Under the pieces are notes generated by a model that was given only the letters and a program-made list of their open reading frames with translations, was not told where the DNA came from and ran no database searches. DNA of 64,000 nucleotides from positions 372,001 through 436,000 of the forward strand of contig JAVDOI010000003.1 in NCBI GenBank assembly GCA_032191485.1, read 5' to 3'. Below are positions 35,758-49,103 of this stretch, one piece after another. Origin of the DNA: Leptoclinus maculatus. Lineage: Eukaryota; Chordata; Actinopteri; Perciformes; Stichaeidae. Numbering within the stretch: position 1 is the first letter of the stretch; each line of letters opens with the position of its first letter. The position numbers and the translations under genes are program-made.

Positions 35758-36658
35758 CCTTTTCATACCTAGCCCCATTTTTAGGCTTCTGCTCGAAAAT
35801 ACTATACCCATACTCAAAGGGGCCTTACTCTCTAACTACATGGTCTATTTGAATAATTTCAATGGAGTAATAACACTAAGAAGGGGTTGCTCGTATGAAT
35901 TGTGTAAATATTGTGTATATGTTACTGGTTAAGAGGAAAGGAAGATGGCACACAGCTCAAATTGAAAAGTGTCAAGTTCGCCTGAAGACAAAGCACTTTT
36001 TGACATCATTTCTTTGAAATAATGGCAGCTGACACTTCTAACACCTCTCCCAAATCATAGCACAACATGTCAGCAGTGCACTCTCTGCAAAGTTTGACTT
36101 TGATAAAGTGAAGCAGAACAAAATTAGAGGTTTTAGTACAGAGAGTTTAGGCGAGGTTTCCAAAATGTGCATTTGGGCACCATGTGTGCCATGTGTGCCA
36201 TGTGTGCCATTTGAATTTTCTCATGTACCAAACTACATATTTCACTTGTATATTACTAATGGTGTTCAATACATCCTAATACAGCAGTTTTGGGCTTTTT
36301 TTTTTTTTTTTTTTTATTTTATTTTGAAAATTCAACCAGACATAAAAAAACGATAATGTGATTTGTGTTGCTGGTGTCTGTTTGCTCATATCTCAGTGAT
36401 AGTATGACTTAGAGAGATGTTACAGATATGTCCCTCATCTGTGTGCTGTTGGCATGTTTACTGCAATCTCGGTTTCTTTGTTAGCATCGAGCTTCGATTG
36501 CTAGGTCCGGATATGTGGGTGTGCACACTCCTGGCGAAATATGAATATGGTACTGTAGTAATTATAATAGGCTTTGAGTGAGTTGTGTTTGGAGCATGTA
36601 CAAATGGCATCAATAGTCTTTTAACCGAGGTTCTGAAGTTTCACGTGGTATGCAACAT

Positions 36659-36693
<35 letters not shown>

Positions 36694-36761
36694 TATTTTT
36701 ATCAAACCATATAGGAGCTTCCCTTAAGGGACCCTTAAGGGACCCTCTCGGTAGGAAAAGG
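35758..36761 (+). mobile_element. TTAA-flanked non-autonomous element, copy 6
   Basis: TTAA at 35754-35757 then CCTTTTCATACCTAG; right end GGTAGGAAAAGG then TTAA (36762-36765), giving clean inverted ends (CCTTTTCATACC / CCTTTTCCTACC). Length is 1004 bp. CTCGAAAATACTATACCCAT is at 35792. It contains long T-runs (36297-36316 and 36660-36691) and a CATGTGTGCCATGTGTGCCA triplet repeat at 36182. Shorter than the other complete copies, so internally deleted. Confidence 0.85.
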
Positions 36762-36989
36762 TTAAAGGAATCATGGTGTTGACTGGCAGGGAGACTGTTT
36801 ATGGCCTGTTTATGCTGTATAGACAGAACATTCCTAAAACCAAAAAGAAAAATTAAATAATCCCATATTCATTCTCTATGTACTGTATTTTATCTATCTA
36901 TCTAATCTGTTTATTTATTTATGTATGTATGTACTTACTTACCAAGATCAGTCTTGTACAGTCAGGGGGAGTATTTCCCCTCTTGACCG

Positions 36990-37835
36990 CTGAATCACCT
37001 CCTACTGTCCATTTCCGTTTTAATAAAGTTGTGAAATAAAGAAAGGGGGGTCAAATAAGCTGGGGGGACCACATTCCAGCGAGGCAGTCTCGCGACATTA
37101 CTCGCCGGGTCCTTGGCTTAGATCGCCATTTTTCGGAAAACTAAAGACTTCCTGGTAAATCTGTTAACGCCATTCGATTGGCCACATCCAGACACGTACA
37201 CAGAGCAAAAAAAAAAAGGCTCTACAAAGGTCCACTACACACCCGCTATTGCGCAATTCTCCCGTAGCTCGCCGGCCTGGAGAGGCTTTGGAGACGGTTC
37301 CAGCTCTCCAAAATGATTTCTAACTGCTGTATGTGATAGACTGTGCATGTACAAGGATAAAGGAAGTTAAATATATAGTTATTTAGGTTGTAAAAGTACA
37401 ATGGAACAGCTGGAGAGGCTGTTTCTCACATGGCGACCTCTCGTGACCTCTCGTAACGTTTATGTCTCTAACTCTGGCTTACTTCACTCTATTCACTCCA
37501 ATTCTTTTGTGGGTGACTATTGCCATCGTTTGCTATGATGGTGGGCTTTACTGAGCCTCATTTAATATAGTATTATGAATAATAGTGCTTTCTCACCATA
37601 TGAATTTGACATGTTTCAAAATAGGGCTGTGTTCCATCTTCAGCAGCTATTAACCAGTAACATATATATAATATTTACACAATTCATATGAGCAAACCCT
37701 TCTTAGTGTTATTAATCCTTTGAAATTATTAAAAAAAGACCTTGTAGTTAGAGAGTAGGGCCCCTTTGAGTATGGGTATAGTATTTTCGAGAATAAGCCA
37801 AAAAAAAGTCCTAGGTGAGAAGGGTTCAAAGGGTT
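36990..37835 (-). mobile_element. TTAA-flanked non-autonomous element, copy 7 (one end missing)
   Basis: The right end AGGGTTCAAAGGGTT is followed by TTAA (37836-37839). The left end is missing: homology to copies 1 and 9 starts around GACCGCTGAATCACC (36984). It shares CCAGCGAGGCAGTCTCGCGA (37076) and TTTGAGTATGGGTATAGTAT (37767). Confidence 0.75.
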
Positions 37836-37839
37836 TTAA

Positions 37840-39813
37840 AAAGGACTATTTGTGAAAACACCTGAAGTCAACATTGACTTTGTTTCACATGGGGACACTA
37901 ACAGTAGTCTCCTGTTTGGTTGTCCCATTCAACCTCAACCCTCCCATCCACCCTATGTGGACTTTCTTGCTCTTTATACTACATCAGTTGCTCTGAGCGT
38001 CTAATTATGACGAGCATTTACATTGGAGTTGAAAGCCTGGTGCAGACGCTGAAAGGTGCCTTGGTGTGTCAATATCAGACGCTGAGGGCCACTGACCAAT
38101 CAATGATATTTGACGCGTTGGAAGTGAGAATTCGGTTTGAATAATACTTGTCTTTATCATAATAAGTCAATATTTAAGAGAAGATTCATTAGTTATATGT
38201 TACTTTTCACCTTACGTTGTCATTTGAATTCCATCCTTTAATTTGTATGCACAACACAAAATTTCTGTGTGATCATTTTCAAGATGGACTACCAAGCGGG
38301 CAACTGCCCAGGGCTCAAGACCTTAAAACTCTCTTTTCGTCTGTGTGATATGTTGCGGAACAGCAGTGAGGGGAGGAACAAACAGGTGGGAGGAGAAGGT
38401 CTATATAAATGAGGCAGTGCAAAACCTCTCAGAATACCGTTCGTTTCTTGCGCGATGTCACTGACACTGACAAAAAACTGCCAGAATAATACTTAAAATA
38501 TAAATAAACTATTTGAATTATTACCTCTCGAACCAGTGGATGCGTTTAAATCAGCAAAAAATAAATCAGTCTGCATTTAGTTATGAATGAATATGAGGGA
38601 TTCTTCCAGTGACTGTTGTTTATTACTGAAAAAGCGTAGAATTGATGTGATCATACAAACTGCTCCATCAAACTATTTTTAATTAGTTGTTTCTATCATC
38701 ATTGTACCAAATAACTGTTAAAAACCCCACACCATCTGCATCTGATTTCTGGTACTGTGAGTTGACATTATGCCGCTGTGCACAATCCAGATAACAGTAT
38801 GATTTCCTGGAGAGGCCTTTCTTCATTTGTTGCATTGTTGCACACTGGGTTTAGCACAGCAGTTTCAGAGCAATGAGACCACTGATGTGATTGGCTGATC
38901 ACCACATCCTCTGACATATAATACACCCGACCCACTTCACACACTTTCACTGCTGCTCACGCCAAAGTAGCAGTTACGCTTGGAGACTCCCACACAGTCT
39001 ATGCGCCCAAGACCACTTGCAATAGGCCCTTAATCCTGAAGCCCTGTTGTGTAGAAGGGCCCTGTGTCAACATGCTGTTTCGAAACATTTATTATTTCAC
39101 TTTGCACTTTGCTCACATCCTGAAAAAATTTCTGTTTTACAAGTACTTGACAAGGAAAACACAAAAAATTACCAGAAGTCAATAAACTACTCATTGGACC
39201 TTCCCAATTGTTGTTCCTACTATTCCAAAGGCATAACCCCCATCTAACCATTTAGGAGAGAAAAATGGAGAGAGATCCTCAGGAATTTATTTGAAAAGGA
39301 AATTCTGAATTTTAATTTTATGTCAGCTACTATTGGCCAGGTTTAATGCTGACTGGAGACAAAGAAAGATGAATGCAATAATTCTAATGCACAAGCAAGG
39401 GCTGACGGCAGTGGAAACCGGTCCGGAAACCGGTGTGTTAAATATTCGCCATGTCAGGATTTAATCGTCAAAGGGTTTCCATATCTCATAAGTGCATCAA
39501 CTTAGACAAAGGACAAAAAAATATCTCAAGCATGCGTTGGCAATTGAGGAAGTTTGATCAAATTTAGCAGTTCCATACAGCTCTTCAAATGTAATTCTTC
39601 AAAATGTGCATATAAACACGTTTATGGAAACAGGGCTAGCAGTGATGTTAGTGCTTCACACAGATCTCGGACAACATAAAAAACAGCCGACATGAAAAAA
39701 TTATGAAACAAACATTTTTTAAACTTAATTCATTGATCGTTTTAAACTAAATTTTAAAAGTGTTTTAGTTAGCCATTCAAATAGTTGCAAGGTTTTGATT
39801 TAAGATCATTTAA
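37840..39813. other. Non-coding stretch
   Basis: No gene recognised. The segment near 37890-38010 resembles 19130-19230 (TGTTTG...CCCATC... CTTTATAC), probably a worn repeat. The only ORFs are short and lack family resemblance. Confidence 0.45.
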
Positions 39814-41132
39814 AACCTCTTAAGCTCCAGCCCTATTTTGATGCCTCTGCTCGAAAATGTGCTACCCACACTAAAGAGTGTACATCTGTAACTACAAGGT
39901 CTTTTTGAATCATTTTTTGATGTATAATTCAGATACAACAGTGTGATATTGAGATTTGATGTGTAAATATTGTGTATATGTTACAGGTTAATACTATATG
40001 AAGATAGCACACAGCAAAAACTGAAAAATCCTCAGGTTCGCCTGACTAAAAGCATGTTTCATGTTATTTGAAATAATGTAGTTATCAGCCTAAAAACACT
40101 GCAGCATCATATTACAGATCATAATACGTCTCCACAGCAATTCTTACCTTGATTGAGTGAAGTATGCCTGATTTATAGAGGTTTCAAGATTCAATTTCAG
40201 CCAAAATTCACATTTTGGATGCAGCTGCAACATCTGTTCCATTGTACTTTTATATACTATATAACTATATATTTCACTTGTTTATCACTAATATTGGTCA
40301 ATGACAACATCATACAGCAGTTTGGCATAATTTGTAGCCATTTTGAGCAATATTTGACCTCTCTGGGGTGTGTCTCCTCCATGAAATTCTCTCGTCTCTA
40401 TCTGAGTCTATGGAGCCCTGTATAAGCCTATGGTGGGCGGATTTCGGCATGTGACCACTTGTTCGAACCGGGTGAATGAGACAAATGCACCAGGGAGTTT
40501 CTTGAGTTGATTGACAACTTTTAGTCACTAAAAATCCCAAAACGCGCCGGTCAACCCCCGAGCGTAAAATGATTAGAACGGGAAAATGACCACCATCTTC
40601 TCATATATTCACGTAGGACGTCCATTTTAACTCAGAAAGAGAGAGAATGAGTAGGAGAGCACGTTACGAATGAATTATTGTCACTTTCCAGCGTTTTCGC
40701 CCAGAAAAGCACCTAAAGGTATGATGCGGTTCAGATTTTTCTCAGTTTGGCTGTGTGGCTTTGTGCGGTTTGTTGGCTGTAACTTTTGAATGCTTTGACC
40801 GAGAGAAATGTGGTGGAATGCTAATGCTAATGGCTTTGCCGTGTAGCGGTTAGCTTTGTGATGGAAAAGTCGAAGCGGAGTCCATAGATCGCCGAATCAT
40901 GGTGAGAAATTGGTGATATTTTGGCACATATTGTAGTTTTTTATAGTGGTTGTTTATAGTTGTGTTTGGAGTGTGTAAAAAATGACTTGGGTAGTAGTGT
41001 TGCTCAGATGTTGCGGTTTAATTTGATATTTAATTTTTTTTTTGCTCTTGCTATGTACGTTTTTTTGACGATGTATGAGACACCCTTTGTGCTCCAAGCC
41101 CCCAAATTTAGGTCCTTGGAGCCGAACAGGTT
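39814..41132 (+). mobile_element. TTAA-flanked non-autonomous element, copy 8
   Basis: TTAA at 39810-39813, left end AACCTCTTAAGCTCC, right end GGAGCCGAACAGGTT, TTAA at 41133-41136. The two ends form a clear 15-bp imperfect inverted repeat. Length is 1319 bp, collinear with copies 2 and 10. It has CTCGAAAATGTGCTACCCAC (39850), the CTATATAACTATATATTTCA box (40257) and donor-like CTAAAG|GTATGA (40713-40724). This is the best-preserved reference copy in the window. Confidence 0.92.
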
Positions 41133-41136
41133 TTAA

Positions 41137-44013
41137 GCATTTAGCTGACTTTTCCAGAACCTGCAGATAATTGGAGAAATTCAAGTTAATTTTGTTTTCT
41201 ATATCGCGCCATATCACAACAGAAGTAATTTAAGGTTCCCTTTCCTATAGAACAGGTCTATACCTTGTTCTTTTATTAAACAAACTAAATAGCCTTATGT
41301 TATTTATCTTATTGACACAACGACATGTCATTTCTGTCTCTACATGGTCGCGTGTGTACAATTTTCTGCTCTCTGTATCGCGCACGGCAGAGTTCCGCCC
41401 CGATGTGCACACACACACAAACACAGACACGTGCGCGCACACACAGGTGAGCACACTCCGACCAGCAGACAGAGAGCACGCGTCGGAAAATATGTTGCGT
41501 CAACCACCTGAAAAGCAGACAACAATATCTGCTCCCATGTGGTGAAGATGGCAACACTCCCTCTCCTGCGAGTAACAGCCGGAGTAGCTCTCTTGCTCCG
41601 GGTCCAAGTACAGAAAAGCGCTGCACACCCTGCCCCCCCCCCCCCCCCCACACACACAGACACACACACACACACACACAAGCAGTCACCACCGGATAAC
41701 AGGCATCAAAACTACTTGGTTCAGTTTCGTAAAAAACATCATAGCTTGGCTTAAAATTACTACCAAACAAACAAACCAAAAATGCAACAAAAAAGCTGGT
41801 TTAGGTTTAATCAACAAAACTACTACTTAGTTCTGTCTCGGCAACAATATGTTTTGGTTCACATGGAACACAGAAAGCAGTGTCCTGGGTGACATTGTGT
41901 TTTTTGACCAGGAGCTGGACCTCCTCCTTATGGGGACTTCCACAGAATCATTTGAAAACTATGTCAAGAGCAAGCATAATCTACTAAAAAACACATTTCC
42001 CTCGAAACATATTTCAGAGTGCAGTTTTGTTGTATGGTAAGGTAATTTTTAGGAGACAGGGCTGGGCCACCAGACAGCAATCTGCTGGTCTGCTTTAGAG
42101 GATCTGGCCAGAAGAAAGCCTCAGGGCTGGAGCCCATACTAGGTTGATCTAACATCCATCTGAGCCTCAGACTTTGGCCACAACCCAAAGCAGAAGAAAA
42201 GTAGAGAGAAGAGAGAGGATGGGAAGGAAGTCAAACCAGAGGCACTGACAAATGCCTAAGAAAGGAGGGCTGGAGAAACCAGCACCAGTAAACAGGGGTG
42301 GGACAACTGTCCCAACAGTGCATTATTTTATTCTTCTCCAATCACTATCCTTCTTTCTGCTTGCATCAGCCAACGACAACATTTGATTAAAAAGAAAATC
42401 CAGTAATCTTCTGCACCCTTACACGTCCTCTGTTCATGTGGGTGGAGGAAGACCCTTATTGTGCGGTCCAGCTGTACGACAGAAGAGGTTCATCTATCCC
42501 ATACGTCACTGTCAAAATAACTATAAACCAGGTTGATGTGTATGACCACATCATGGATTGAAAGTGCAAAGCAGACCATTTTATTTTCTGTACTGACAAT
42601 GCTTTTTACTCAGACTAACACACAAAATAACTTTGTGTATTATGTGTTCAGAATTTACAACAAGGCAGGAAAAATTATTAATTTGTTGTAGGCAGCGTTA
42701 CACAAAGTTTCTCCTAACTCAACATCCCTTATATCAGAACGACAAAGTACCAAATTGTGGTTTGTGTATTATTTGTTAACTTTGACATGTTTACCATCAA
42801 AAATTTGTTGAAACGGACATTGTGAAACTTTTTTTGCTTGCAAAGTAGACTGAAACAAAACTTGTACACGTAACAAACTCAAGTTTTGCTTAAGTATCTA
42901 TTTTGACCCGATGGTTGCACTAGGAAAAAGTTCAGGGGGGGTCAGGAAATCATTAAGAATTATCATTTTAGGACCGTAAATACATACAAGTTTTCTCTTT
43001 TCTCACTGTGCTTTTGCACATGTTGTAGCTTACCTTTATCCTCCAGCTCATCAGCAGCTCTCTATGTCTGGTTGTCTCCTTCACACCTCTGCCTCGCACC
43101 AGGCTGCATAGCTTCTACGTTAAGTAGGCCAGTGACTGATGCTTATTCAAGCTGTATTACTGAGGTAGGATCACTTTCTGCTCCAATTATTTACCAGCGG
43201 GTTGGACCCGGCGATATAACTTGGTGAGGTGGCACGGGGCAGAGTAATGGGATTAATGGAGGCTCTGCACCCTCAGATGAATCCCATATGGCTTGTATGA
43301 GGTAGTTCTGCAGTGACAAGCAGGCTCAAGAGGAGTTTGGACAGCAGAAAATGTTTCACTGGGGTGAACTTTCAAATTACGTTTTGGGTTGAAACTGAAC
43401 ACGTATAACTGAAAATGTAGACCTTTTTTTTTGTCAAGTCAACGTTATTTATATAGCCCAAAATCACATGTTTTAAATTTGCCTCGGAGGGCTTCACAAT
43501 CTGTACAGCATACAACACCCTTAGACCATCAAAAGAATGACATGTTATCCTCAGGAGGAGCAACAGAGAAGAGATCCCTCTTCCAGGATGGACAGACATG
43601 CAACAAATGTACAAATTAACAATATTTGGTGAATAAACATCTATCAAGAATATGGATCTGAAAAGATATTGGGCAACGTCCAGGTGCTGCCAAGCAACAA
43701 TTGGACCTGGACCACAAAACCCATATGTATTTGGGGGTATCCTCTAGGCCGGAGAAATAAAGTTGTGTTTGTAATGCTGTTCGAATCCCTTTGACTCAGA
43801 ATTTCCCTATGGCTGCTCAAATCTGGAAACAGCATGGTGGCAGTGAGCAAAGAAATTTGATAATTCCCAAGATCAGACATGTATTCAACACGTTCTCACT
43901 CCAAACTCGTCAAATACTGACGTTTAGTAAAAGAGACGGTTTAGGTTGAAATAGGTATATTTGTTATGTAACTGGTGTCTGGAAGTTACGTAACAACAAC
44001 AACACTTTATTAA
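41137..44013. other. Non-coding stretch with microsatellites
   Basis: No gene recognised. CA-rich microsatellites lie at about 41406-41445 and 41650-41680, the latter after a C-run (41633-41649), explaining the overlapping Cys/Val- and Thr/His-rich ORFs. From 43434 to 43610 there is a fragment of the AGCCCAAAATCACA dispersed repeat (GGAGGGCTTCACAATCTGTA, AGAGATCCCTCTTCCAGGAT). Confidence 0.55.
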
Positions 44014-44017
44014 TTAA

Positions 44018-45284
44018 CCTTCTTGGCCCTAGCCGTTTTTTTGGCTTATTCTCGAAAATACTATACCCATACTCAAAGGGGCCTTACTCTCTAACTACAA
44101 GGTCTTTTTTAATAATTTCAATGGATTAATAACACTAAGAAGGGTTTGCTCATATGAATTGAGTAAATATGATGTATGTGTTACTGGTAATAGCAGCTGA
44201 AGATGGAACACAGCTCCACTTTGAAAATGTCAGATTCGCCTGGTGAAAAAGCACTATTATTCATAATACTATATTAAATTAGGCTCAGTAAAGCCTAAAA
44301 AAACCACTCACCATCATAGCAAACAATGGCAGTAGTCATACACAAAATAATTGGAGTGAATAGAGTGAAGTAGGCCAGACAAAGAGACATAAACGTACGA
44401 GAGGTCACAAGAGGTCGTCATTTGATAAACAGCCTCTCCAGCTGTTGTACCTTTACAACCTAAATAACTATATATTTAACTTCCTTTATCCTTGTACATG
44501 CACAATCTATCACATACAGCAGTTAGAAATCGTTTTGGAGAGCTAGAACCGTCTCCAAAGCGTCTCGGGGCCGCCGACCTACGGGAGAATTGCGCCATAG
44601 CGTGTGTGTATTGGACCAGTGTTGAGCCTGTGGTTGGTCGATTTCTTCATACGAAACGTCTATGCACGTGTCTGGATCTAGCCAATGGACTGGCGTCAAC
44701 AGAATTTCCAGGAAGTCTTTAGTTTTCCGGAAAATGACGATTCAAGCCGGCGGACCCGTGCGTAAACGCCCGAGGCTGCCTCGCTGGAATGTGGTCCCCC
44801 GAGCTCATTTGACCCCCCCCCCCCCCCTTCCTTTTTTCCCAACTTTATTAGACTGTAAACGAATGGCGAAAGGCGAAACAGCAGTCTAAAAGGAGTTTAA
44901 GGACATCGTTTTATGATTTTGCTTAAAAATTGTGAGTACCAAACCAGAATTATTCTGCAGTGTGATGGCTGCTCAGGGGTGCTCTACCCCGGGTAACGTT
45001 TGAAGTGTTACCCGGAGAGGAAATCCGAAATGTACATTCGAAGCGTGGTCAAATGCTATTGTTGCTAAGTAGGTAGCTTTAGCGTGGAAAAAGTGACGAA
45101 ATTTAGCAGGAGGCTAGCAAGATTGTCGTGGATCGTGTTTTATTGTGTTTTGAGTGTGTAAAGTGTTACTCATGAGAAATTCTTCGTTCAAACGGTATGC
45201 TGCATGGTTGTGGAAATATTATATTTGCTACCGAAAATGGCTGTTCTTCGGTACCAGTCGTGGGGCTCTCGGGCCCAAAAGGTA
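44018..45284 (+). mobile_element. TTAA-flanked non-autonomous element, copy 9
   Basis: TTAA at 44014-44017 precedes CCTTCTTGGCCCTAG. The right end runs GGGCTCTCGGGCCCAAAAGGTAG, where the expected TTAA has decayed to GTAA. Length is about 1267 bp. Same subfamily as copies 1, 4 and 7, in opposite orientation to them. Short ORFs inside match the antisense of those copies and are not genes. Confidence 0.8.
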
Positions 45285-45367
45285 GTAACTCAGCGTTGAC
45301 TTGGCCGAGGGCCACTGGTCAAGTTTGTCATAAAACATACATTTTTAGATTATTTTAAGCCTTTGTC

Positions 45368-45986
45368 TGTCACGGGAGTGCAAGATGTAGGACCCAATAG
45401 CAAGACCACAGGAGACAGAGTCTGGTATATAATATATATTAAAGGACAGGAATGGCTTTGTGGAGCCCGTGGTCCGACACAGCTTGCAGGCCGGATTAAT
45501 GATGAGAGTCCCGTGGCTCGGCACCGGAGGGCAGGCAGATCGGCGATGTGAGTCCCGTTTCTCGACACCGGAGAGCAGGCAGAGCGACGGTGTGAAGTCC
45601 CGTTGGAACACAACGGGGGGCACGGGGGATTCCCGAACCAGCGGAAACCAGAAGCAGGCGCTCGAGGCAGAAGACGATTCGGGGTCGAAGCAGGCAAAAG
45701 ACGGTACGAACTGCCAACCCCAGACTGCAGGATCAGGGTTGATATAGTGGCAGGGGAAGGATTAGTGTGATCGGAGTCTGGTGTGTCAGCCTGCGAGAGG
45801 TAATCGGCTGAAGTGTCCGCAGCTGTGCACTAGTCAGGGGTGTGGCCATGGGAGGTGTCTGGAGGCAGAGGAAAATCCCAGAGCACATGGCACACAACAA
45901 CAAACAGGGGAATGACAGAACACATGAGGAGAGGAGATCAGGGGAAACTGAGGTAATGCACAACAGGTCCGACAGGGATCCTGACA
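45368..45986 (-). mobile_element. Solo LTR (619 bp) with 5-bp target duplication TTGTC
   Basis: Begins TGTCACGGGAGTGC and ends GATCCTGACA, flanked by TTGTC at 45363-45367 and 45987-45991. On the minus strand a TATA-like CCACTATATCAACCCTG precedes the expected start site, giving the orientation. Internally it repeats GGCAGG..GAGTCCCGT-like units (about 45500-45610), which accounts for the overlapping ORFs. Related to but longer than the Gypsy-type LTRs at 25910 and 59542. Confidence 0.9.
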
Positions 45987-46255
45987 TTGTCTTTGTCATA
46001 TTATCACAGTACGAAGACAGGAAATGGATGGTATGCTACGGAGGTTCTCAGATGGAATAGAACCAGAGATGTTGCATCTCAACCAGTAGGCAACCAGAAC
46101 ACCTCATGGTAGGTCAAAGTCATAGCCAGTGGTGGGTCAATCCCAGTGGCGGGCCGTGTATTTTATACCTGGGCCTTCAGTGCTGACCTACTACAGTTGA
46201 ACCACCTCCTAATAACCTCATTATGACGCCACAGCTACGGGTTATTATTTGTTTC

Positions 46256-46620
46256 TAGGGGTGTAACAATACACGTATTCGTATTAAACCGTTGGGTACG
46301 AGGCTTACGAACCGAACAATACGTTTGAATAATACTAGTGCATTTGGAAAATGCAGAAGCTTAAATTGTGGGAAATATAATGTCTCGGTGGAGCCACTAG
46401 GCTCAACATGGCAACCCACCCAACGTAAGAGAAAACGTGCTGCCTGACACACCTACCACGGAAGAACATTGTACTCTGGTGAGCCACGTGTGTTCTGGGA
46501 CGCACACGATGCTAAATTAGCTGAGCAGGAAAACCAACAGCAGCACACATGCTGAAAACTCTCCCCGCAGCGTTTAGCTGTTCCCTACTGATTCAAACAG
46601 GGCTAAAGCAATCGCCACAC
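46256..46620 (+). mobile_element. BED-type hAT end fragment, left copy
   Basis: Starts TAGGGGTGTAACAATAC and follows the 5' region of the element at 10938 (GTGCATTTGGAAAATGCAGA, AAGCTTAAATTGTGGGAAAT, CTCCCCGCAGCG) before homology stops near 46620. It is the inverted counterpart of 49104-49500. It does not retain an intact BED ORF. Confidence 0.8.
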
Positions 46621-46984
46621 AATCCCCATTTCTACAGATCATAATTATTGCTTTGTAAAATAAAACAGATACATGAATACGCGCATGACGGGATGCTTCG
46701 TCATTACCGGACAATGCATATAGTCAAAATCAACGTAATTAACACAATGACAGGAACAAACTCACAATAACCAGTCACAAAGCATGACAAATCAATCCAG
46801 CAACACTGCAGCGCTAAAACACGTATTCCGCCGCACACTAAAGAGCACGGGCCATTCAAATATTATTCACATCAGAGGGAACAATATTAACCATATCATA
46901 AAAATTACACCATAGACAAATTAACACAGTAGTAATGCTACTGCAGATGTAAAACAAAAGCAGTTCACTTACCAAAGCTGCTGT

Positions 46985-47441
46985 TCACTTAAAGACAAAG
47001 TCCATCCTCCTTTCTTTGTTAACAAAGAGTTCAATGACGCGGTTGTACAGAACATCGGTGCGGTTCAGTTTCAGCCAGAGGTCCTCCTGCGAACGTGTTC
47101 ATTGAGTTGTAGATCCACTCGGGTCTCAGCAAAAGTTTTCAAAAGCACCGTAGCTTTTAAGTGTCCTGTCGTGCTATGGTGTCTTGTTGCTGCCTCGGTT
47201 GGCCACCTCAGGTTAGCAAATCCAGCATAGCTCCAAACACCTTAGCCATAAAATGTGCAACACTTCTCCGACACTGTTAGCCAGGAATACCGTTTGTACA
47301 AATCCTTTTCCTGGCTGGGTCAGGACTGCTAGCTGTGGGGTTGGCTGACCCTTTCTTACGATGTCCAGCTTTTCTGGAAATGTCCTCCAGAAAGGCGTTG
47401 CCAGTAACTACCAAATCCGTTTCTCCTCCTCCTTCAGCCAT
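46985..47441 (-). pseudogene. Decayed hAT transposase N-terminus with TTF-type zinc finger
   Basis: ATG at 47441-47439 opens a frame of 54 codons (MAEGGGETDL..., then a Lys/Arg-rich segment) to a stop. One frame over, the coding continues as KDLYKRYSWLTVSEKCCTFY, an in-frame stop, then TEAATRHHSTTGHLKATVLL and RVDLQLNEHVRRRTS. The CC, H and HH spacing and the KRYSWL/W..TEAA..H...HL pattern are those of the TTF-type zinc finger at the N-terminus of ZMYM-like hAT transposases. At least two frameshifts and one stop show it is dead. The remaining codons end at the TGA at 46987-46985. The catalytic domain is not present. Confidence 0.8.
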
Positions 47442-48689
47442 TGAGTGTTAAAAAAACAAAGCTATACCAAGCAAAATGCTAAAAATGTCATGTCAATGTC
47501 ATAACTTCTTACACATCTTTCAACTTGAACTCTTACTACTACTACTAAGTTCTGCTAGCTAGCTTCAACAGTCACGCTAGCCCACTGACCTATCACATCG
47601 CACGTTATTGCTGAGCTGCACGTTAATGCTGACGTACTTGTAGGCCACCTAGACAGCTCTGACATGTCAAAGAATATGCCCAACATGTCAAACTAAAAAT
47701 CTGATTGGTTGAAGACTATGACAATCAGCAATATTTAAACTGCAAAGGCTTCCTAGCGGGCCTCTCTTCTTACCTAAAGACATAGGGGCGAAATCTGATT
47801 GGATAAAAGCTTTACTTAAAACAAGCTGCACTGGAAGCAGCGCAACACACGGAGCCGCGCCGTCGGAGGACCGACCGATCAAACCACGAAATCAACTCAA
47901 GGCAATAGTAAGACAGAGTCTGGGCAGGTTATTGTGTTTATTATCTTGTTTGTGTTGTTTAAGTTACTGTGTCATTTTTATAACGTGATGTGTATGCTCA
48001 ATAATCGCCGAGATTAACGATCAAGATCGTTAATGTTGTGTAGAAGTTACTGTGTATTTCATACTGCTGCAATTGTGTTGAGATGATTCACCGCTGGTGA
48101 GGCCGGAAGTTGTTTCTCATCAGTTCAAAGGCCAGAACCGCGGCTGTGCAACTCAAAGATCGTCAGCTGTGTTTCTGTAGATGAGAGAGCAATCTTCCGT
48201 ACTTCACCGCGGCGGAAAAGGATCTTTTGTTTGTGGAGGATTTATTTTGTTTCGTTTTGCTTTCTCTCTTTTTACTAACATACATATAGCATTAGCTCAG
48301 GGTGAGCTAACGGCTCAGACACATACAGATAGCGATGTCTATTGTCTTGCGCCATTTTGTGGTCTCGCGAGGTGGTCACGTGCAAACTCTATTTTGGTAG
48401 TTCGGCCTATCTTCAACGTGTAGTTCACAAGACGTAGCTACGTTTAGATGACATCATACGTTGTCTGAGCGGCGCTCTCTCTCTTCCCCCACACACACAT
48501 GCATGCACACACACATACACACACACAATCTCCCTCTTACTGTAGTTTGTTGATTTTAAATAGCGTGCTCGTAAATGTATAGTTGTTAGTTGTTGGAATG
48601 CTGATTCAGCATTCCAAGTATTGTTATCCTGTTTCTTTATTGTTGGAATGCTGATTCTGCGTAGTGTCATCGCTAGAGTGAAGAGCAGC
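47442..48689. other. Non-coding stretch
   Basis: No gene recognised. It includes a palindrome TTGGAATGCTGATTCAGCAT (48593 on) with a second partial copy at 48643, and a CA-rich tract near 48490-48530. GC-richer sequence at 48090-48400 could be an old promoter or repeat; nothing supports a gene. Confidence 0.45.
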
Positions 48690-48982
48690 TTCAGAATCTT
48701 CTAATCCGAGTCAGGAACAGAAGGCTGGTGGGTTTAGCGGGAGTCAGACGACACAGGTAGATCAGGGGCAGGCAGGGTCGATAACAGGAATTCAGTCCGT
48801 GAAAGAGCGCTGGAGAGTCTGGCATTGAAGAACGAAGAACAATCTGGCAATGAGTGGCTGAGAAGCAGGAGTCTATATAGTGGCTCAGAGACAGGTGAGT
48901 GAACAGGTGAAGGGAGTTTAGACTGATGAGGAGGGAGTGGCTGACAAGTAGAGTGAGGAGGGTGTGGAGCTGAACTGTGACA
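48690..48982 (-). mobile_element. Partial Gypsy-type LTR
   Basis: From about 48705 (CAGGAACAGAAGGCTGGTGG) to GAACTGTGACA at 48982 it parallels 59690-59964, in the same orientation. The other end of the LTR is missing and no matching target duplication was found, so this is a truncated copy. Confidence 0.75.
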
Positions 48983-49103
48983 ATTATGGTCTGGCTAAAT
49001 GGGCTCGTGATTGAGAAGTGTCACACAAGTTGACGCATGTTAGTACAGCCTGGTTTTCCACTTCAGAGTAGGGTCTCATATTCGCGACTATAAATATACC
49101 GTT

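Larger units (their letters stand above)
46144..47441 (-). mobile_element. hAT element remnant (TTF zinc-finger type)
   Basis: CAGTGGCGGGCCGTG at 46144 is a hAT-type terminus. A minus-strand TTF-type zinc-finger coding block lies at 46985-47441, consistent with one element read leftward. It is interrupted at 46256 by an end fragment of the BED-type hAT. The other terminus was not found. Confidence 0.6.

Noticed and set aside
41309..41779. Cys/Val-rich and Thr/His-rich ORFs up to 156 codons
   Set aside because: Explained by CA/GT microsatellites and a C-run read through in several frames.
45345..46060. Cluster of overlapping 60-115-codon ORFs on both strands
   Set aside because: They fall inside a solo LTR with internal repeats and GC-rich sequence; no protein resemblance.
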